Of a DNA stretch of 64,000 bases, positions 55,895 to 64,000 are shown piece after piece. The notes beneath the pieces are model-generated. The model was not told where the DNA came from, did not search any database, and worked only from the letters and a program-made list of their open reading frames with translations. The translations under genes were made by a program, and so were the position numbers. The DNA is from Rhodococcus gordoniae (GTDB taxonomy: Bacteria; Actinomycetota; Actinomycetes; Mycobacteriales; Mycobacteriaceae), in assembly GCF_001646655.1 (NCBI RefSeq), contig NZ_LPZN01000044.1, positions 1-64,000 on the forward strand, in the 5' to 3' direction. Each line of letters starts with the position of its first letter. The first letter of the stretch is position 1.

Positions 55895-58057
55895 TCACCG
55901 CAGGAGAAGTCCGTCGGCGCGCAGGACACGATCGGCGCGACGCCTGCTACGGACCGGGCCCGCAGTCGTCCGACCGATACGCAACAAGAGGGCGATCCCA
56001 TCGTCCTCGTCCACCTGCAGCATATCGGCGAAGTTCCGCTGCAACACCTGTAGAACGTCGGAATGGTCACGGCTCAATCGCTCGAAGTCGGCTCGCGTAT
56101 CGGCATACAGGAAGATCGGAGATACGGGCTGAACGGCCAAGCCGACCGCCTGGGCCGCGATCCACACACTCTCGACGGTCGCACCGGCACGGATGTAGTC
56201 CGCCCCCGAGCGCCTGTCGGTGAACACTGCGACGAGTCCCGCGCTTCCCAGCACTCGGTCGCGGGTCATCTTCCCGAGACCACCCCCGAGCCCCCACTCG
56301 CCGAGCCGGTCGAGAGCATCGTGCCGCAGTACGACCTCGAGCATGGCCGACTCCGCCGTGTCGAGCCCGAGAGAGACCACCTCGATTCCGCTTTCCGGGT
56401 GGGAGTCGCCCGGCCATCGCAGTTCGCCGATCATCTCGGTCCGGAGCGGCCTGTCCAGATACCGCACGCGGTCCGACTCCGACAAGATCTCTGCGATCGC
56501 GGCGAGATCGTTGCTGCCTGTGAGGATCCGGATGCGTCCGTCGACGAGATCGGCGGCTGCGTGCATCGCTTCGAGCTCGCCGTGCGTGATCGTGTGATCA
56601 TCACTGGGGAATCTGTTGGTGGCGCGGGCGAGCATCGGTCCGTAGAACGCCGCGAATTCGTGATCCGAACCGGTTCCCAGCTCCAGCCGGGCGAGCGGAA
56701 TGCCCGGCCGAGCTTCGTCAGGACCATCGACCACCGTATGCGGACCCAGAATCCCGTGGGCGGCTGCGGCCACTCGAGCATTGTGGAGGGCGGCTCCGAG
56801 CGCAACGCAACTGCCTCGGCGATACAGATCCATCAGTACCGGTTCGGGTTCGGTGGCGAGCGCGAAGGTCAGCCGTGTCGGTTCGACGACGATCGTCCAC
56901 GGCTGCGAATTTCCTCCGGACGGTGCCCGGGTCGCGGCGTCGACGACGGCAGCGACCGAGTCCGACCAGGTGTTCTCGTTCGGCTGTGTTGTCTCCGGCT
57001 CCGTTGGGACCGGAAACTGTGGCTCGGGCACAGTGAGACGAAGGTCGAGGTCGACTCGGCACCGACCGGAAGCGACGGAACCGCCGAGGACGATCCCGCG
57101 CACCGCAGTCGCGACAGTGACGCCACCGAGGCCGACGTCTGCACCGAGTTGCGGCCACGCTTCCAGCGATTCCCCTACCTCGAGAAGTGAGGCTGCAAGC
57201 CGTTCGGAGATCTGCTTCGCGTCGAGCAATCTCAGTACGTACGGGACTTTGTCCCGATTCGACAGCGTTCTCAACGTCTCCGGATCGAGGTCGCCGAGCA
57301 ACCCGTGAAACGGTTGCTGTTCGCCATCGAGATCGAACCGCTCGACGTCGAGCAGCCCACGATCGCTGGTGTGCATCACGACGGGAACTCGTCGTCGTGC
57401 CGCGCACGTCCGGATCGACAACTTCACATCGAACGAATCGCACTCGTCGATCACCAGGTCGAGTCCTTCGAAGAAGTCCTCGACCGACTCGGGCGTCACC
57501 CCCTCCGTCCACACCTCGACCGGCAGGTAGGGGTCCAGCTCTGCGATGCGCCGCGCGGCGATCACAGCCTTGTTCACCCCGAGGTCCAGGACCGAGGCGG
57601 GAATCCTGTTCAGGTTGGACAGTTCCAGGATGTCGTGGTCGGCGAGCCGCAGTACACCGCAGGCACCTTCCAACGCCAAGGTGTACGCCACCGTGTGCCC
57701 TACACTCAGTCCGACCACCCCGACGGCGGCGGATCGGAGACGTGCCTGTTCCTCCGCCGTGATCTTGTTGCGGTTACGGTCGAGCCGGAGACGGTCGAAA
57801 CCGGCAGGACCGAGGACCCGGACCGCTACCTCGCGCCAGGGGTAGTAGGCCCACCGAGCGGCTTCGTCGTGGATATATTCGCCTGGCGCGCCGTCGTTGT
57901 CGACGCCGGACCCGAGCGCCGCCAGACCCGCGAGCTGTTCGTCGAGTCGATCCTCCAGGGTGATTCCCCGGCCCTGCAGTCGTTCGAACTCGACCATGTC
58001 CTCGTCGCAATCCTCCGCCAGGAGAACTGCCTCGAAACGCGGTTCGCGGACGTTCAC
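55895..58057 (-). CDS. ThiF/E1-like adenylyltransferase fused to nitroreductase domain (Rv1355c family)
   Basis: The 720-aa protein has a leader region (1-105), a ThiF/E1-like adenylating domain (about 108-250) with DHDILELSNLNRI, and a C-terminal FMN-nitroreductase-like domain (about 400-720) with DAATRAPSGGNSQPWTIVV. The usual GxGGxG nucleotide loop is altered to GLSVGH, so ATP use is uncertain. GTG 58057 overlaps the upstream stop (GTGA). Rv1355c (called moeY) has this fusion and lies next to Rv1354c. Substrate unknown; a moco role is not supported by neighbours. Confidence 0.85.
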   Translation of the reverse strand: MNVREPRFEAVLLAEDCDEDMVEFERLQGRGITLEDRLDEQLAGLAALGSGVDNDGAPGEYIHDEAARWAYYPWREVAVRVLGPAGFDRLRLDRNRNKITAEEQARLRSAAVGVVGLSVGHTVAYTLALEGACGVLRLADHDILELSNLNRIPASVLDLGVNKAVIAARRIAELDPYLPVEVWTEGVTPESVEDFFEGLDLVIDECDSFDVKLSIRTCAARRRVPVVMHTSDRGLLDVERFDLDGEQQPFHGLLGDLDPETLRTLSNRDKVPYVLRLLDAKQISERLAASLLEVGESLEAWPQLGADVGLGGVTVATAVRGIVLGGSVASGRCRVDLDLRLTVPEPQFPVPTEPETTQPNENTWSDSVAAVVDAATRAPSGGNSQPWTIVVEPTRLTFALATEPEPVLMDLYRRGSCVALGAALHNARVAAAAHGILGPHTVVDGPDEARPGIPLARLELGTGSDHEFAAFYGPMLARATNRFPSDDHTITHGELEAMHAAADLVDGRIRILTGSNDLAAIAEILSESDRVRYLDRPLRTEMIGELRWPGDSHPESGIEVVSLGLDTAESAMLEVVLRHDALDRLGEWGLGGGLGKMTRDRVLGSAGLVAVFTDRRSGADYIRAGATVESVWIAAQAVGLAVQPVSPIFLYADTRADFERLSRDHSDVLQVLQRNFADMLQVDEDDGIALLLRIGRTTAGPVRSRRRADRVLRADGLLLR

Positions 58058-58839
58058 GGCACCCCCCCGTTCGATTCTCTCCGATCGTCGATCCTCCGAT
58101 GCGACCGTGAGAGGTTCCACCACCCCGGGATCGTGCGGGAAGACAGGAGTTTCTCGATTTCTCTGCTCCTTCTGGACGCATCGCAACACGCGAGATCCCA
58201 CAACAACATCCGTGTGCGATAACGGTCATCCGGATACGGAGTGGGAGGAACGTCATCCACGACGCAAGCCTCCGCACGCCGCCACATCCCCAACGCGTTG
58301 TCCGCAGCTGTCCCGAGGAGGAACCTGGCGCCGAGCAGTTCCATGAAGTAGGTCGCCGTGCGCGCCACTCCCGCACTCAGTTCGTGACGCCGCGGAACGT
58401 CGTCGGCCACCCAACCCGTCTTGGCCTCGACGAGACCATGGGGAATACAAGGCTCGAGGATGCGGGCGATCTCCGCCCGGGCGGCCGGATCCGTCCATTC
58501 GACGAACGGATGCGACTCGGTCACGCTCGTATACGGACCGAGAGCGCGTGATCCGCCGTGCACGGTGCCGTCGACAGCGACCGCAACGAAGAACAACGCT
58601 GTCGACGTTCCGTCGCGGATCAGGTCGTGTTCGAGAGCGACTTCGACGTCGAAACGCCGGTAGGCGTCATATGCACCATCGAGGAACTGCGACCACAAAC
58701 CCGGTTCACTCTCCGGTGAGGCGGCGACGAAGTGATATCCCGAGTCTTCGTCCCAGAAATGGAGCGTGTGGTGCGCGAACAACGGTTGGGGATCCACGAC
58801 GACCTTTCCCCCCGGCGTCCCACCGAGCGCCCCCGACAC
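58054..58839 (-). CDS. Acyltransferase-like protein of unknown function
   Basis: The 261-aa protein contains STALFFVAVAVDGTVHGGSR, a conserved acidic VEAKTGWVADDV, and TYFMELLGARFLLGTAADNA. The strand-helix order resembles GNAT-fold N-acyl amino acid synthases, but the similarity is by eye only. There is no signal peptide. It starts with GTG at 58839 (GTG 58797 with GGGGGGAAAG upstream is possible). Its stop overlaps the ThiF-nitroreductase start, so the two are coupled. Confidence 0.6.
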   Translation of the reverse strand: MSGALGGTPGGKVVVDPQPLFAHHTLHFWDEDSGYHFVAASPESEPGLWSQFLDGAYDAYRRFDVEVALEHDLIRDGTSTALFFVAVAVDGTVHGGSRALGPYTSVTESHPFVEWTDPAARAEIARILEPCIPHGLVEAKTGWVADDVPRRHELSAGVARTATYFMELLGARFLLGTAADNALGMWRRAEACVVDDVPPTPYPDDRYRTRMLLWDLACCDASRRSREIEKLLSSRTIPGWWNLSRSHRRIDDRRESNGGVP

Positions 58840-58866
58840 GGATGCGCGCTCGGTGGCCGGGCGTTC

Positions 58867-59292
58867 TCAGAACACCGAGATGTACAACTCGGGTTCGCCC
58901 CGCTCCGGTATGTAGGCCACTTCCTGGTCGTATGTGCGTGAGATGGCGCCTTCTTTCTCCGCCATCTCCACTTGGCGCCAGAGATCCTTGTAGGGATCCG
59001 GCGACGGACCGTCGGGCACGAAGCGGGCGGCGTACCGCTCTCCGAGCCGGACCATCGAATCTCCGATCACAAGATCGTCCGGATCATCCAGGCGATACCC
59101 GAAGACCGCGGACCACCCTGCCCGCGGATGGCAGACGAATACGGCGACGAGGTCGCGGATCTTCCGGGAACGCAACCGTTCCAGCGTGAAATCGGTCAAA
59201 CTGCCCGATTCCCCGAAGACACCCGGTTCGGCGCCTGGGACCACCAGCCCACCCATGAGGCAGGGCCCCACCTTCACGACGGTGAAAGTCAT
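58867..59292 (-). CDS. GyrI-like ligand-binding domain protein, copy 2
   Basis: The 141-aa protein resembles the effector-binding (GyrI/AraC C-terminal) fold: SMVRLGERYAARFVPDGPSP, then YKDLWRQVEMAEKEG and a final paired-strand element YIPERGEPELYISVF. It is a paralogue of the next gene upstream, sharing the DLWRQ...AE.EG block. The ATG at 59292 overlaps the upstream stop in TGATG. There is no DNA-binding domain, so it is a free ligand binder. Confidence 0.65.
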   Translation of the reverse strand: MTFTVVKVGPCLMGGLVVPGAEPGVFGESGSLTDFTLERLRSRKIRDLVAVFVCHPRAGWSAVFGYRLDDPDDLVIGDSMVRLGERYAARFVPDGPSPDPYKDLWRQVEMAEKEGAISRTYDQEVAYIPERGEPELYISVF

Positions 59293-59753
59293 CACTCCTC
59301 CCCGCGTCCCGGAACGACGATCGCGACGTACAGGTCGATTCCGAATGCGTGGGGATAGGACTCGAAATCCCCGGTGAAGGCTCGGATGATCCTCCCCTCC
59401 GCTTCGGCATCCCATATCTGCCGCCACAGGTCGTCGAAGATATCGGTGAAGCGGCTCCCCACCACCGAGAACTTCGCATAGGTGCCGGCAGGGACACGGG
59501 AGATGACGTAGCCGGGGGGTACGTCATCGATCGACTCGCAGCAGAACCCTACTGTCTGTGTGTAGTAGGACCCTATGTCCTCCGCGTGATCGGTGTACGC
59601 GGTCGCGAACGGTCCGGACGTGTCTCCGTTGAGCACAGCCGACCACGCGATTTCGAGGTGTGGATCACGAAGTTTGCCGAGGGCTCGCCGCGGACTTCGA
59701 ACGGGCACACCGGCCACCAGAGTTTCGCGACGTTCCACGATTTGAAACGACAT
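59292..59753 (-). CDS. GyrI-like ligand-binding domain protein, copy 1
   Basis: The 153-aa protein starts MSFQIVERRETLVAGVPVRS, typical of GyrI-like proteins, with VPPGYVISRVPAGTYAKFSV, FDDLWRQIWDAEAEGRI and FESYPHAFGIDLYVAIVVP. Such folds bind small hydrophobic or cationic ligands; some hydrolyse them. It is the first gene of the minus-strand operon running to the c-di-GMP enzyme. No helix-turn-helix is fused. Confidence 0.7.
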   Translation of the reverse strand: MSFQIVERRETLVAGVPVRSPRRALGKLRDPHLEIAWSAVLNGDTSGPFATAYTDHAEDIGSYYTQTVGFCCESIDDVPPGYVISRVPAGTYAKFSVVGSRFTDIFDDLWRQIWDAEAEGRIIRAFTGDFESYPHAFGIDLYVAIVVPGRGEE

Positions 59754-59994
59754 CGGGCAGAACCTCCAAACGCGACTACATCGTCCCCCCCTGCTTCGCG
59801 TGCACTGCCCGACACCGGCACATCGAATGGGACGAGTACGAGCCTAAGGGGTGAAACGGATGGTTTCAAAGGTTCTGCAAAACCAACATAAGGTCTTTTT
59901 TTAGCTTGTTTCCCTTCTCCAGGTATGGTTTATTTGGGGCATCGATTTCGGGGCTCGAGATCGGACACGCTCTTCCCACCGAGGGGGCACCTGC
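59754..59994. promoter_or_regulatory. Divergent promoter region with AT-rich pocket
   Basis: This 241-bp gap separates the minus-strand GyrI-GGDEF operon from the plus-strand sugar operon. Bases about 59855-59935 are AT-rich (AACATAAGGTCTTTTTTTAG and TATGGTTTATTT). TTGTTT with TATGGT about 16 bp later is a fair plus-strand promoter. Both operons probably start here. Confidence 0.45.
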
Positions 59995-61251
59995 ATGAAG
60001 TGCCGTCTGTGCAGTTCGGACCGCCTGACCAGCATCCTGGACCTCGGAGCCACTCCCCCGTGTGAACGATTCCTCACGGCCGAGCAGCTCGACCTCCCGG
60101 AATGCACATATCCACTCCACCTGCGCCTGTGTGAGGACTGCCTGCTGCTGCAGATACCCGCGTTGATCACGCCGGAGGACACCTTCACCGAGTACGCCTA
60201 CTTCTCCTCGTTCTCGCAGTCGTGGGTCGATCACGCTCGAAGCTTCGTGCACGACGCACTGGGAAGCGGACGGCTCCGGCCCGACTCGACCCTCGTCGAG
60301 GTCGCGAGCAACGACGGTTACCTCCTCCGTCACGCGGTGGACGCCGGCATCCGGTGCCTGGGCATCGAACCGTCGGTCAATGTCGGGGAGGCCGCCAGGG
60401 CAGCCGGCGTGCCGACCCACACCGGTTTCCTCGATATCGAACTGGCCGAACATATTCGGACGGAACACGGCCCGGCGGATCTCGTCGTCGCGAACAATGT
60501 CTACGCTCACGTACCCGACCTCGTCGGATTCACGCGTGCGCTGCGCCTGCTCATGGCCGAGGACGGCTGGCTCAGCGTCGAGGTCCACCACGCCCTGAAC
60601 CTGGTGGCACTCGGGCAGTTCGACACGATCTATCACGAGCACTTCCAGTACTACACGGTGCTGTCTGCCGCGCGAGCGCTGGCGTCCGGGGGCCTCCGGA
60701 TCGTCGACGTGGAACTGCTCGACACCCACGGGGGTTCGATCCGTGTGTGGGCGCGGCCCGAACGGGCAGCACAGGACCCGAGTCCGCGCGTCGCCGAGAT
60801 TCTCGAGATCGAAAGGCGCGCAGGGCTACACGATCCCACCGGATATTTCCGGCTCGAACCGCTCGCACGCACCTCACGCCTCGATCTGCTGCGCTTCCTC
60901 CTCCAGTGCCGGAACGAAGGCTTCTCGGTCGTCGGCTACGGAGCACCCGGCAAGGGCAACACGCTGCTCAACTACTGTGGCATCCGACCGGATCTCTTGT
61001 CCTATACCGTCGATCGGAATCCGTACAAGCACGGACGTTTCACGCCGGGGACGCGGATCCCGATCGAGCCCGTCGAGCGGATCGCCCAGGACCGGCCGGA
61101 CGTCGTCCTCGCGTTGCCCTGGAACCTCGAGCCCGAACTGACCCGCCAGCTCGCGTATATCGCGGAGTGGAAGGGACGCCTCGTCCTGCCACTCCCCACC
61201 ATTCACACGACCATCGGCGAACCCGAACTGTCCTGGAGGACAACATCATGA
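59995..61251 (+). CDS. Sugar C-methyltransferase (TylC3/NovU type)
   Basis: The 418-aa protein has the three-part layout of NDP-deoxysugar C-methyltransferases: a zinc finger with C3, C6, C46 and C49; a SAM-binding domain with LVEVASNDGYLLRHA; and a C-terminal domain with VVGYGAPGKGNTLLNYCGI. These enzymes add a methyl to a 4-keto sugar carbon (C3 in known examples), or act on related substrates. The ATG at 59995 follows a GGGGGCACCTGC region. The stop overlaps the next start (ATGA). Confidence 0.88.
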   Translation: MKCRLCSSDRLTSILDLGATPPCERFLTAEQLDLPECTYPLHLRLCEDCLLLQIPALITPEDTFTEYAYFSSFSQSWVDHARSFVHDALGSGRLRPDSTLVEVASNDGYLLRHAVDAGIRCLGIEPSVNVGEAARAAGVPTHTGFLDIELAEHIRTEHGPADLVVANNVYAHVPDLVGFTRALRLLMAEDGWLSVEVHHALNLVALGQFDTIYHEHFQYYTVLSAARALASGGLRIVDVELLDTHGGSIRVWARPERAAQDPSPRVAEILEIERRAGLHDPTGYFRLEPLARTSRLDLLRFLLQCRNEGFSVVGYGAPGKGNTLLNYCGIRPDLLSYTVDRNPYKHGRFTPGTRIPIEPVERIAQDRPDVVLALPWNLEPELTRQLAYIAEWKGRLVLPLPTIHTTIGEPELSWRTTS

Positions 61252-62042
61252 AGGTTGTACTGTTCTGCGGTGGCTACGGCATGCGCATGCGTAACGATCG
61301 GAACGACCAGATTCCCAAGCCCATGCAGATGGTAGGCCCCCGGCCGATCCTGTGGCATATCATGCGGTACTACGCGCACTTCGGTCACAAGGAGTTCATC
61401 CTGTGCCTGGGGTACGGAGCGTCCGAGATCAAGAATTTCTTCCTCGACTACCACGAGGAGCAATCGAACGATTTCATCCTCCACGACAACACCGTCGACT
61501 GCCTCAGCACCGACATCAGCGACTGGCGGATCACTTTCGTCGACACCGGACTCGAGTCGGCGATCGGTGAACGTCTCCGCCGTGTCCGCCGGCACCTCGA
61601 GGGAGACGAGTACTTCCTCGCCAACTACGCGGACGTCCTCACCGACGCCCCGCTCGACGAGATGATCGATCGTTACCATCGGTCGGGCGCTACGGCCTCG
61701 ATGTTGGTCGTACCTCCGCAGTCGTCGTTCCATTGCGTCGACGTAGCGGAGAACGGCGAGATCAAGGAAATCGTTCCTGTGAGCAGGTTCCCCATCTGGG
61801 AGAACGGCGGGTACTTCGTCCTGAGCCAGGCGATCTTCGATCTCCTTCCCCCCGGCGGCGATCTGGTGGCCGACGTCTGCGGCGCACTCGCCGGCCAGGG
61901 CCGGTTGTACGGCTATCGGCACAGTGGGTTCTGGAAACCGGCGGACACGTTCAAGGAGCGTGCGGAACTGGACGACAACTACGCTCGTGGCATCCACCCC
62001 TGGACCGTATGGGAGTCGGCCCGCCCGGCGGTGACCCCGTGA
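61248..62042 (+). CDS. Sugar-1-phosphate nucleotidyltransferase (RfbF-like)
   Basis: The 264-aa protein is a nucleotidyltransferase closest in layout to glucose-1-phosphate cytidylyltransferase: VVLFCGGYGMRMR at the N-terminus, PKPMQMVGPRPILWHIMRYY, and FWKPADTFKERAELD near the end. It should activate a sugar 1-phosphate as an NDP-sugar; CDP is inferred from RfbF similarity. It is coupled to the methyltransferase (ATGA) and to the deacetylase (GTGA). Confidence 0.82.
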   Translation: MKVVLFCGGYGMRMRNDRNDQIPKPMQMVGPRPILWHIMRYYAHFGHKEFILCLGYGASEIKNFFLDYHEEQSNDFILHDNTVDCLSTDISDWRITFVDTGLESAIGERLRRVRRHLEGDEYFLANYADVLTDAPLDEMIDRYHRSGATASMLVVPPQSSFHCVDVAENGEIKEIVPVSRFPIWENGGYFVLSQAIFDLLPPGGDLVADVCGALAGQGRLYGYRHSGFWKPADTFKERAELDDNYARGIHPWTVWESARPAVTP

Positions 62043-62692
62043 TCGAGTTGCACACGGGCGACATCCGGGAGATTGCGGTCCTGGGGGCGCACTGTGACGA
62101 CATCGCGATCGGCCTCGGGGGCACGCTGCTGACCCTCGCCGCCCAGGCACCCGGTTCCGTGCGCGTTCACGCGTTCGTGCTCTCCGGCGAGGATTCGGCA
62201 CGCGAGATCGAGGAGCGGCACGCGCTGAAGGCGCTCTGTCCCGGAGCCGAGCTCGAGATCACCGTCCTCGACATCCCCGACGGTCGCGCACCCGGCTACT
62301 GGGAGGCGATCAAGTTCGCCCTCGAGGCCTTCCGGCACACGTGCACGCCGGACGTGGTTTTCGCACCGCACCGAGGGGACGCCCACCAGGATCATCGACT
62401 GCTTGCCGAGTTGGTTCCCACCGTATTCCGCGACCATCTCATTCTCGGTTACGAAATCATCAAGTGGGAGAACGACACTCCTCGGCCCGCGATCTACCAT
62501 GCGCTCCCCCGCAAGGTCGCGGAAGAGAAAACACGAATCCTGCTCAAGTACTACCCGTCCCAGATCGAGCACGACTGGTTCGACGAACAGGCGTTCCTCG
62601 GCCTGTCCCGGCTTCGCGGCGTGCAGTGCCGGCGCCCACACGCCGAGGCGTTCGTGCTGGAGAAGGCCGTCGTCCATTTCGGAAAGGCGTGA
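62039..62692 (+). CDS. PIG-L family deacetylase
   Basis: The 217-aa protein has the LmbE/PIG-L zinc motif in a variant form, [14 protein letters not shown] (H18, D20, D21; the usual Pro is Cys), and the second motif HRGDAHQDH with H116 and H119. PIG-L enzymes deacetylate N-acetyl sugars and conjugates. In this operon it probably exposes an amino group on a nucleotide- or lipid-linked sugar. GTG 62039 overlaps the previous stop. Confidence 0.85.
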   Translation: MIELHTGDIREIAVLGAHCDDIAIGLGGTLLTLAAQAPGSVRVHAFVLSGEDSAREIEERHALKALCPGAELEITVLDIPDGRAPGYWEAIKFALEAFRHTCTPDVVFAPHRGDAHQDHRLLAELVPTVFRDHLILGYEIIKWENDTPRPAIYHALPRKVAEEKTRILLKYYPSQIEHDWFDEQAFLGLSRLRGVQCRRPHAEAFVLEKAVVHFGKA

Positions 62693-62693
62693 C

Positions 62694-63734
62694 ATGCGCG
62701 TACTCGTCACCGGCCATCAGGGCTACCTCGGATCGGTCATGGTTCCTGTGCTCCGCTCGTACGGCCACCACGTGACCGGGCTGGACTCCGGCCTGTTCGC
62801 CGATTGCCTCCTCGGCCCCGCTCCCGACGATCCACCCACCTTGCGCCTCGACCTGCGCGACGTCGACGTCTCTCAGCTCGCGGGTTTCGACGCGGTAATC
62901 CATCTCGCGGCGCTGTCGAACGATCCGCTCGGCTTCCTCGAACCGCGAATCACCTACGAAATCAACCATCAGGCCTCCGTTCGGCTTGCTCGGTGTGCCA
63001 AGGCAGCAGGCGTACGCCGGTTCCTCTATGCCTCGACGTGTTCGGTCTACGGTTCGGCCGGCGACGAACTTGTCGACGAGAGCGCCCCTTTGCGCCCTGT
63101 CACTCCGTATGCGGAGAGCAAAGTGCGCGTCGAAGACGACGTCGCTGCCTTGGCCGACTCCGGTTTCTCCCCTGTATTCCTGCGCAATGCGACAGCATTC
63201 GGGTACTCACCGCGCCTTCGCGCCGACATCGTCCTGAACAACCTTGTCGGATCGGCGTTTCTCACCGGCGAGGTCCGCGTCCTGTCGGACGGAACGCCAT
63301 GGCGTCCCCTCGTGCACGCACAGGACATCGCTGAGGCTTTCGCCCATGCTCTCGTCGCACCCGCCGACCGGGTCCACTGCTCGGCCTTCAACATCGGCAG
63401 TGAGGTCAACAACGTCACGGTCGCTCGAATCGCCCAGGCCGTGGCAGAGATCGTTCCCGGCTCCACAGTCACCGTCACCGGCGAGAGCGGCCCGGACCCG
63501 CGGTCCTACCGCGTCGACTTCTCCAGGGTTCGCCACGTCTTCGAAGGGTACGAGGCCAGGTGGACGGTACGCGACGGCGCCGCCGAGTTGTACGACGCTT
63601 ATCGGAGGTACGGCCTGACCGGCGACGCATTCGCTACGCGCTTCACGCGGCTCGCCCGCCTGAATCGACTCCAGGAGATCGGTGAACTGGACTCGACGAT
63701 GCGCTTCCAGCGGATCGGAGTCCCGGATGCCTGA
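62694..63734 (+). CDS. NAD-dependent sugar epimerase/dehydratase
   Basis: The 346-aa extended SDR has the NAD loop TGHQGYLG (6-13), a catalytic YAESK (Y139, K143) and upstream STCSVYG. The [18 protein letters not shown] and [15 protein letters not shown] segments are typical of NDP-hexose epimerases/dehydratases. The start is 1 bp after the PIG-L stop. The reaction, epimerisation or 4-ketoreduction, cannot be told. It ends the coupled sugar operon. Confidence 0.88.
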   Translation: MRVLVTGHQGYLGSVMVPVLRSYGHHVTGLDSGLFADCLLGPAPDDPPTLRLDLRDVDVSQLAGFDAVIHLAALSNDPLGFLEPRITYEINHQASVRLARCAKAAGVRRFLYASTCSVYGSAGDELVDESAPLRPVTPYAESKVRVEDDVAALADSGFSPVFLRNATAFGYSPRLRADIVLNNLVGSAFLTGEVRVLSDGTPWRPLVHAQDIAEAFAHALVAPADRVHCSAFNIGSEVNNVTVARIAQAVAEIVPGSTVTVTGESGPDPRSYRVDFSRVRHVFEGYEARWTVRDGAAELYDAYRRYGLTGDAFATRFTRLARLNRLQEIGELDSTMRFQRIGVPDA

Positions 63735-63750
63735 AGTACTCGCACACGAA

Positions 63751-64000
63751 TCACAGTGCCGCAAGAAGATCACGCCAACTTCCCGCTGCGGCATCGCGTG
63801 CGCTGAGCACGGTGAGCGGCAGCGGCCACGCGATCGCGAGATCCGGGTCGTCATAACGCACCGCGATATCCTCCGCGGGATCGTGCTCCCGATCGATGCG
63901 ATAACACACATCCGCGGTGTCCGTGAGTACTTGGAATCCGTGGAGGAAACCCGGCGGGACGAACAGGTGCGCGAACTCGACGTCATCGAGCCGGAACACC
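63751..64000 (-). CDS. dTDP-4-dehydrorhamnose 3,5-epimerase family, C-terminal part (cut by window end)
   Basis: The visible 83 codons are the C-terminal part of an RmlC-type cupin: HLFVPPGFLHGFQVL and CYRIDREHDPAEDIAVRYDD, followed by WPLPLTVLSARD. These enzymes epimerise 4-keto-6-deoxy NDP-sugars at C3 and/or C5. It is convergent with the SDR gene, 16 bp apart, and belongs functionally with the sugar operon. Its catalytic His and start lie outside the window. Confidence 0.88.
   Translation of the reverse strand, partial: VFRLDDVEFAHLFVPPGFLHGFQVLTDTADVCYRIDREHDPAEDIAVRYDDPDLAIAWPLPLTVLSARDAAAGSWRDLLAAL

Overview
The window reads as the chromosome of a high-G+C mycolic-acid actinobacterium, most likely Rhodococcus or a close relative. 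Four things point that way: a mycothiol conjugate amidase (Mca), an LGFP-repeat lipoprotein, a PknK-type kinase, and gene order that repeatedly matches the Mycobacterium tuberculosis neighbourhoods Rv1077-Rv1110, Rv1022-Rv1026 and Rv1354c-Rv1355c. The Rv comparisons are from memory, not from a search. No phage, insertion sequence, plasmid origin or CRISPR array is visible.

Layout. 1-7.3 kb: DNA repair and isoprenoid genes (sbcCD, rmuC, ispH, xseAB). 7.3-18.7 kb: housekeeping metabolism (glpX, fumC, phoH, an isochorismatase with a partial iron box, glyA, coaA). 18.7-27.5 kb: uppS, hlyIII, an inserted mscS / two-halved membrane transporter / TetR block, then a thioredoxin-fold protein and mca. 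27.7-37.8 kb: DUF4307, greA, a transglycosylase-NlpC/P60 wall hydrolase, a SEC-C protein, the transsulfuration pair cbs-metB, a Bax-inhibitor-type membrane protein, an rRNA-type methyltransferase and a lipoprotein. 37.9-43.6 kb: pknK-like kinase/ATPase, corA and small stress genes (CsbD with a SigF-like promoter). 43.6-47.4 kb: a decayed hydrolase, a TPP riboswitch with a thiamine-precursor ABC transporter, and a tRNA. 47.6-53.7 kb: secreted lipase, cold-shock protein, the operon eno-ftsB-DUF501-ppx, and an anchored lytic transglycosylase.

The last 10 kb is the least ordinary part. On the minus strand, five tightly packed genes (59753 to 53954) encode two tandem GyrI-like ligand-binding proteins, an acyltransferase-like protein, a ThiF/E1-nitroreductase fusion and a GAF-GGDEF-EAL cyclic-di-GMP enzyme. 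Gene overlaps of 1-4 bp suggest one transcript. Divergent from it, a translationally coupled sugar operon starts at 59995: zinc-type C-methyltransferase, nucleotidyltransferase, PIG-L deacetylase and NAD-dependent epimerase. An RmlC-type 3,5-epimerase follows on the other strand and is cut by the window end.

Regulatory signals that could be read include many perfect terminator stems between convergent genes, a CRP-like site before the wall hydrolase, operator-like palindromes, the TPP riboswitch followed by a 15-codon ORF that overlaps the transporter start, and two copies of a dispersed palindromic element with a conserved tail. Start codons were often moved inward from the longest reading frame, using ribosome binding sites, ATGA/GTGA overlaps or family N-termini.
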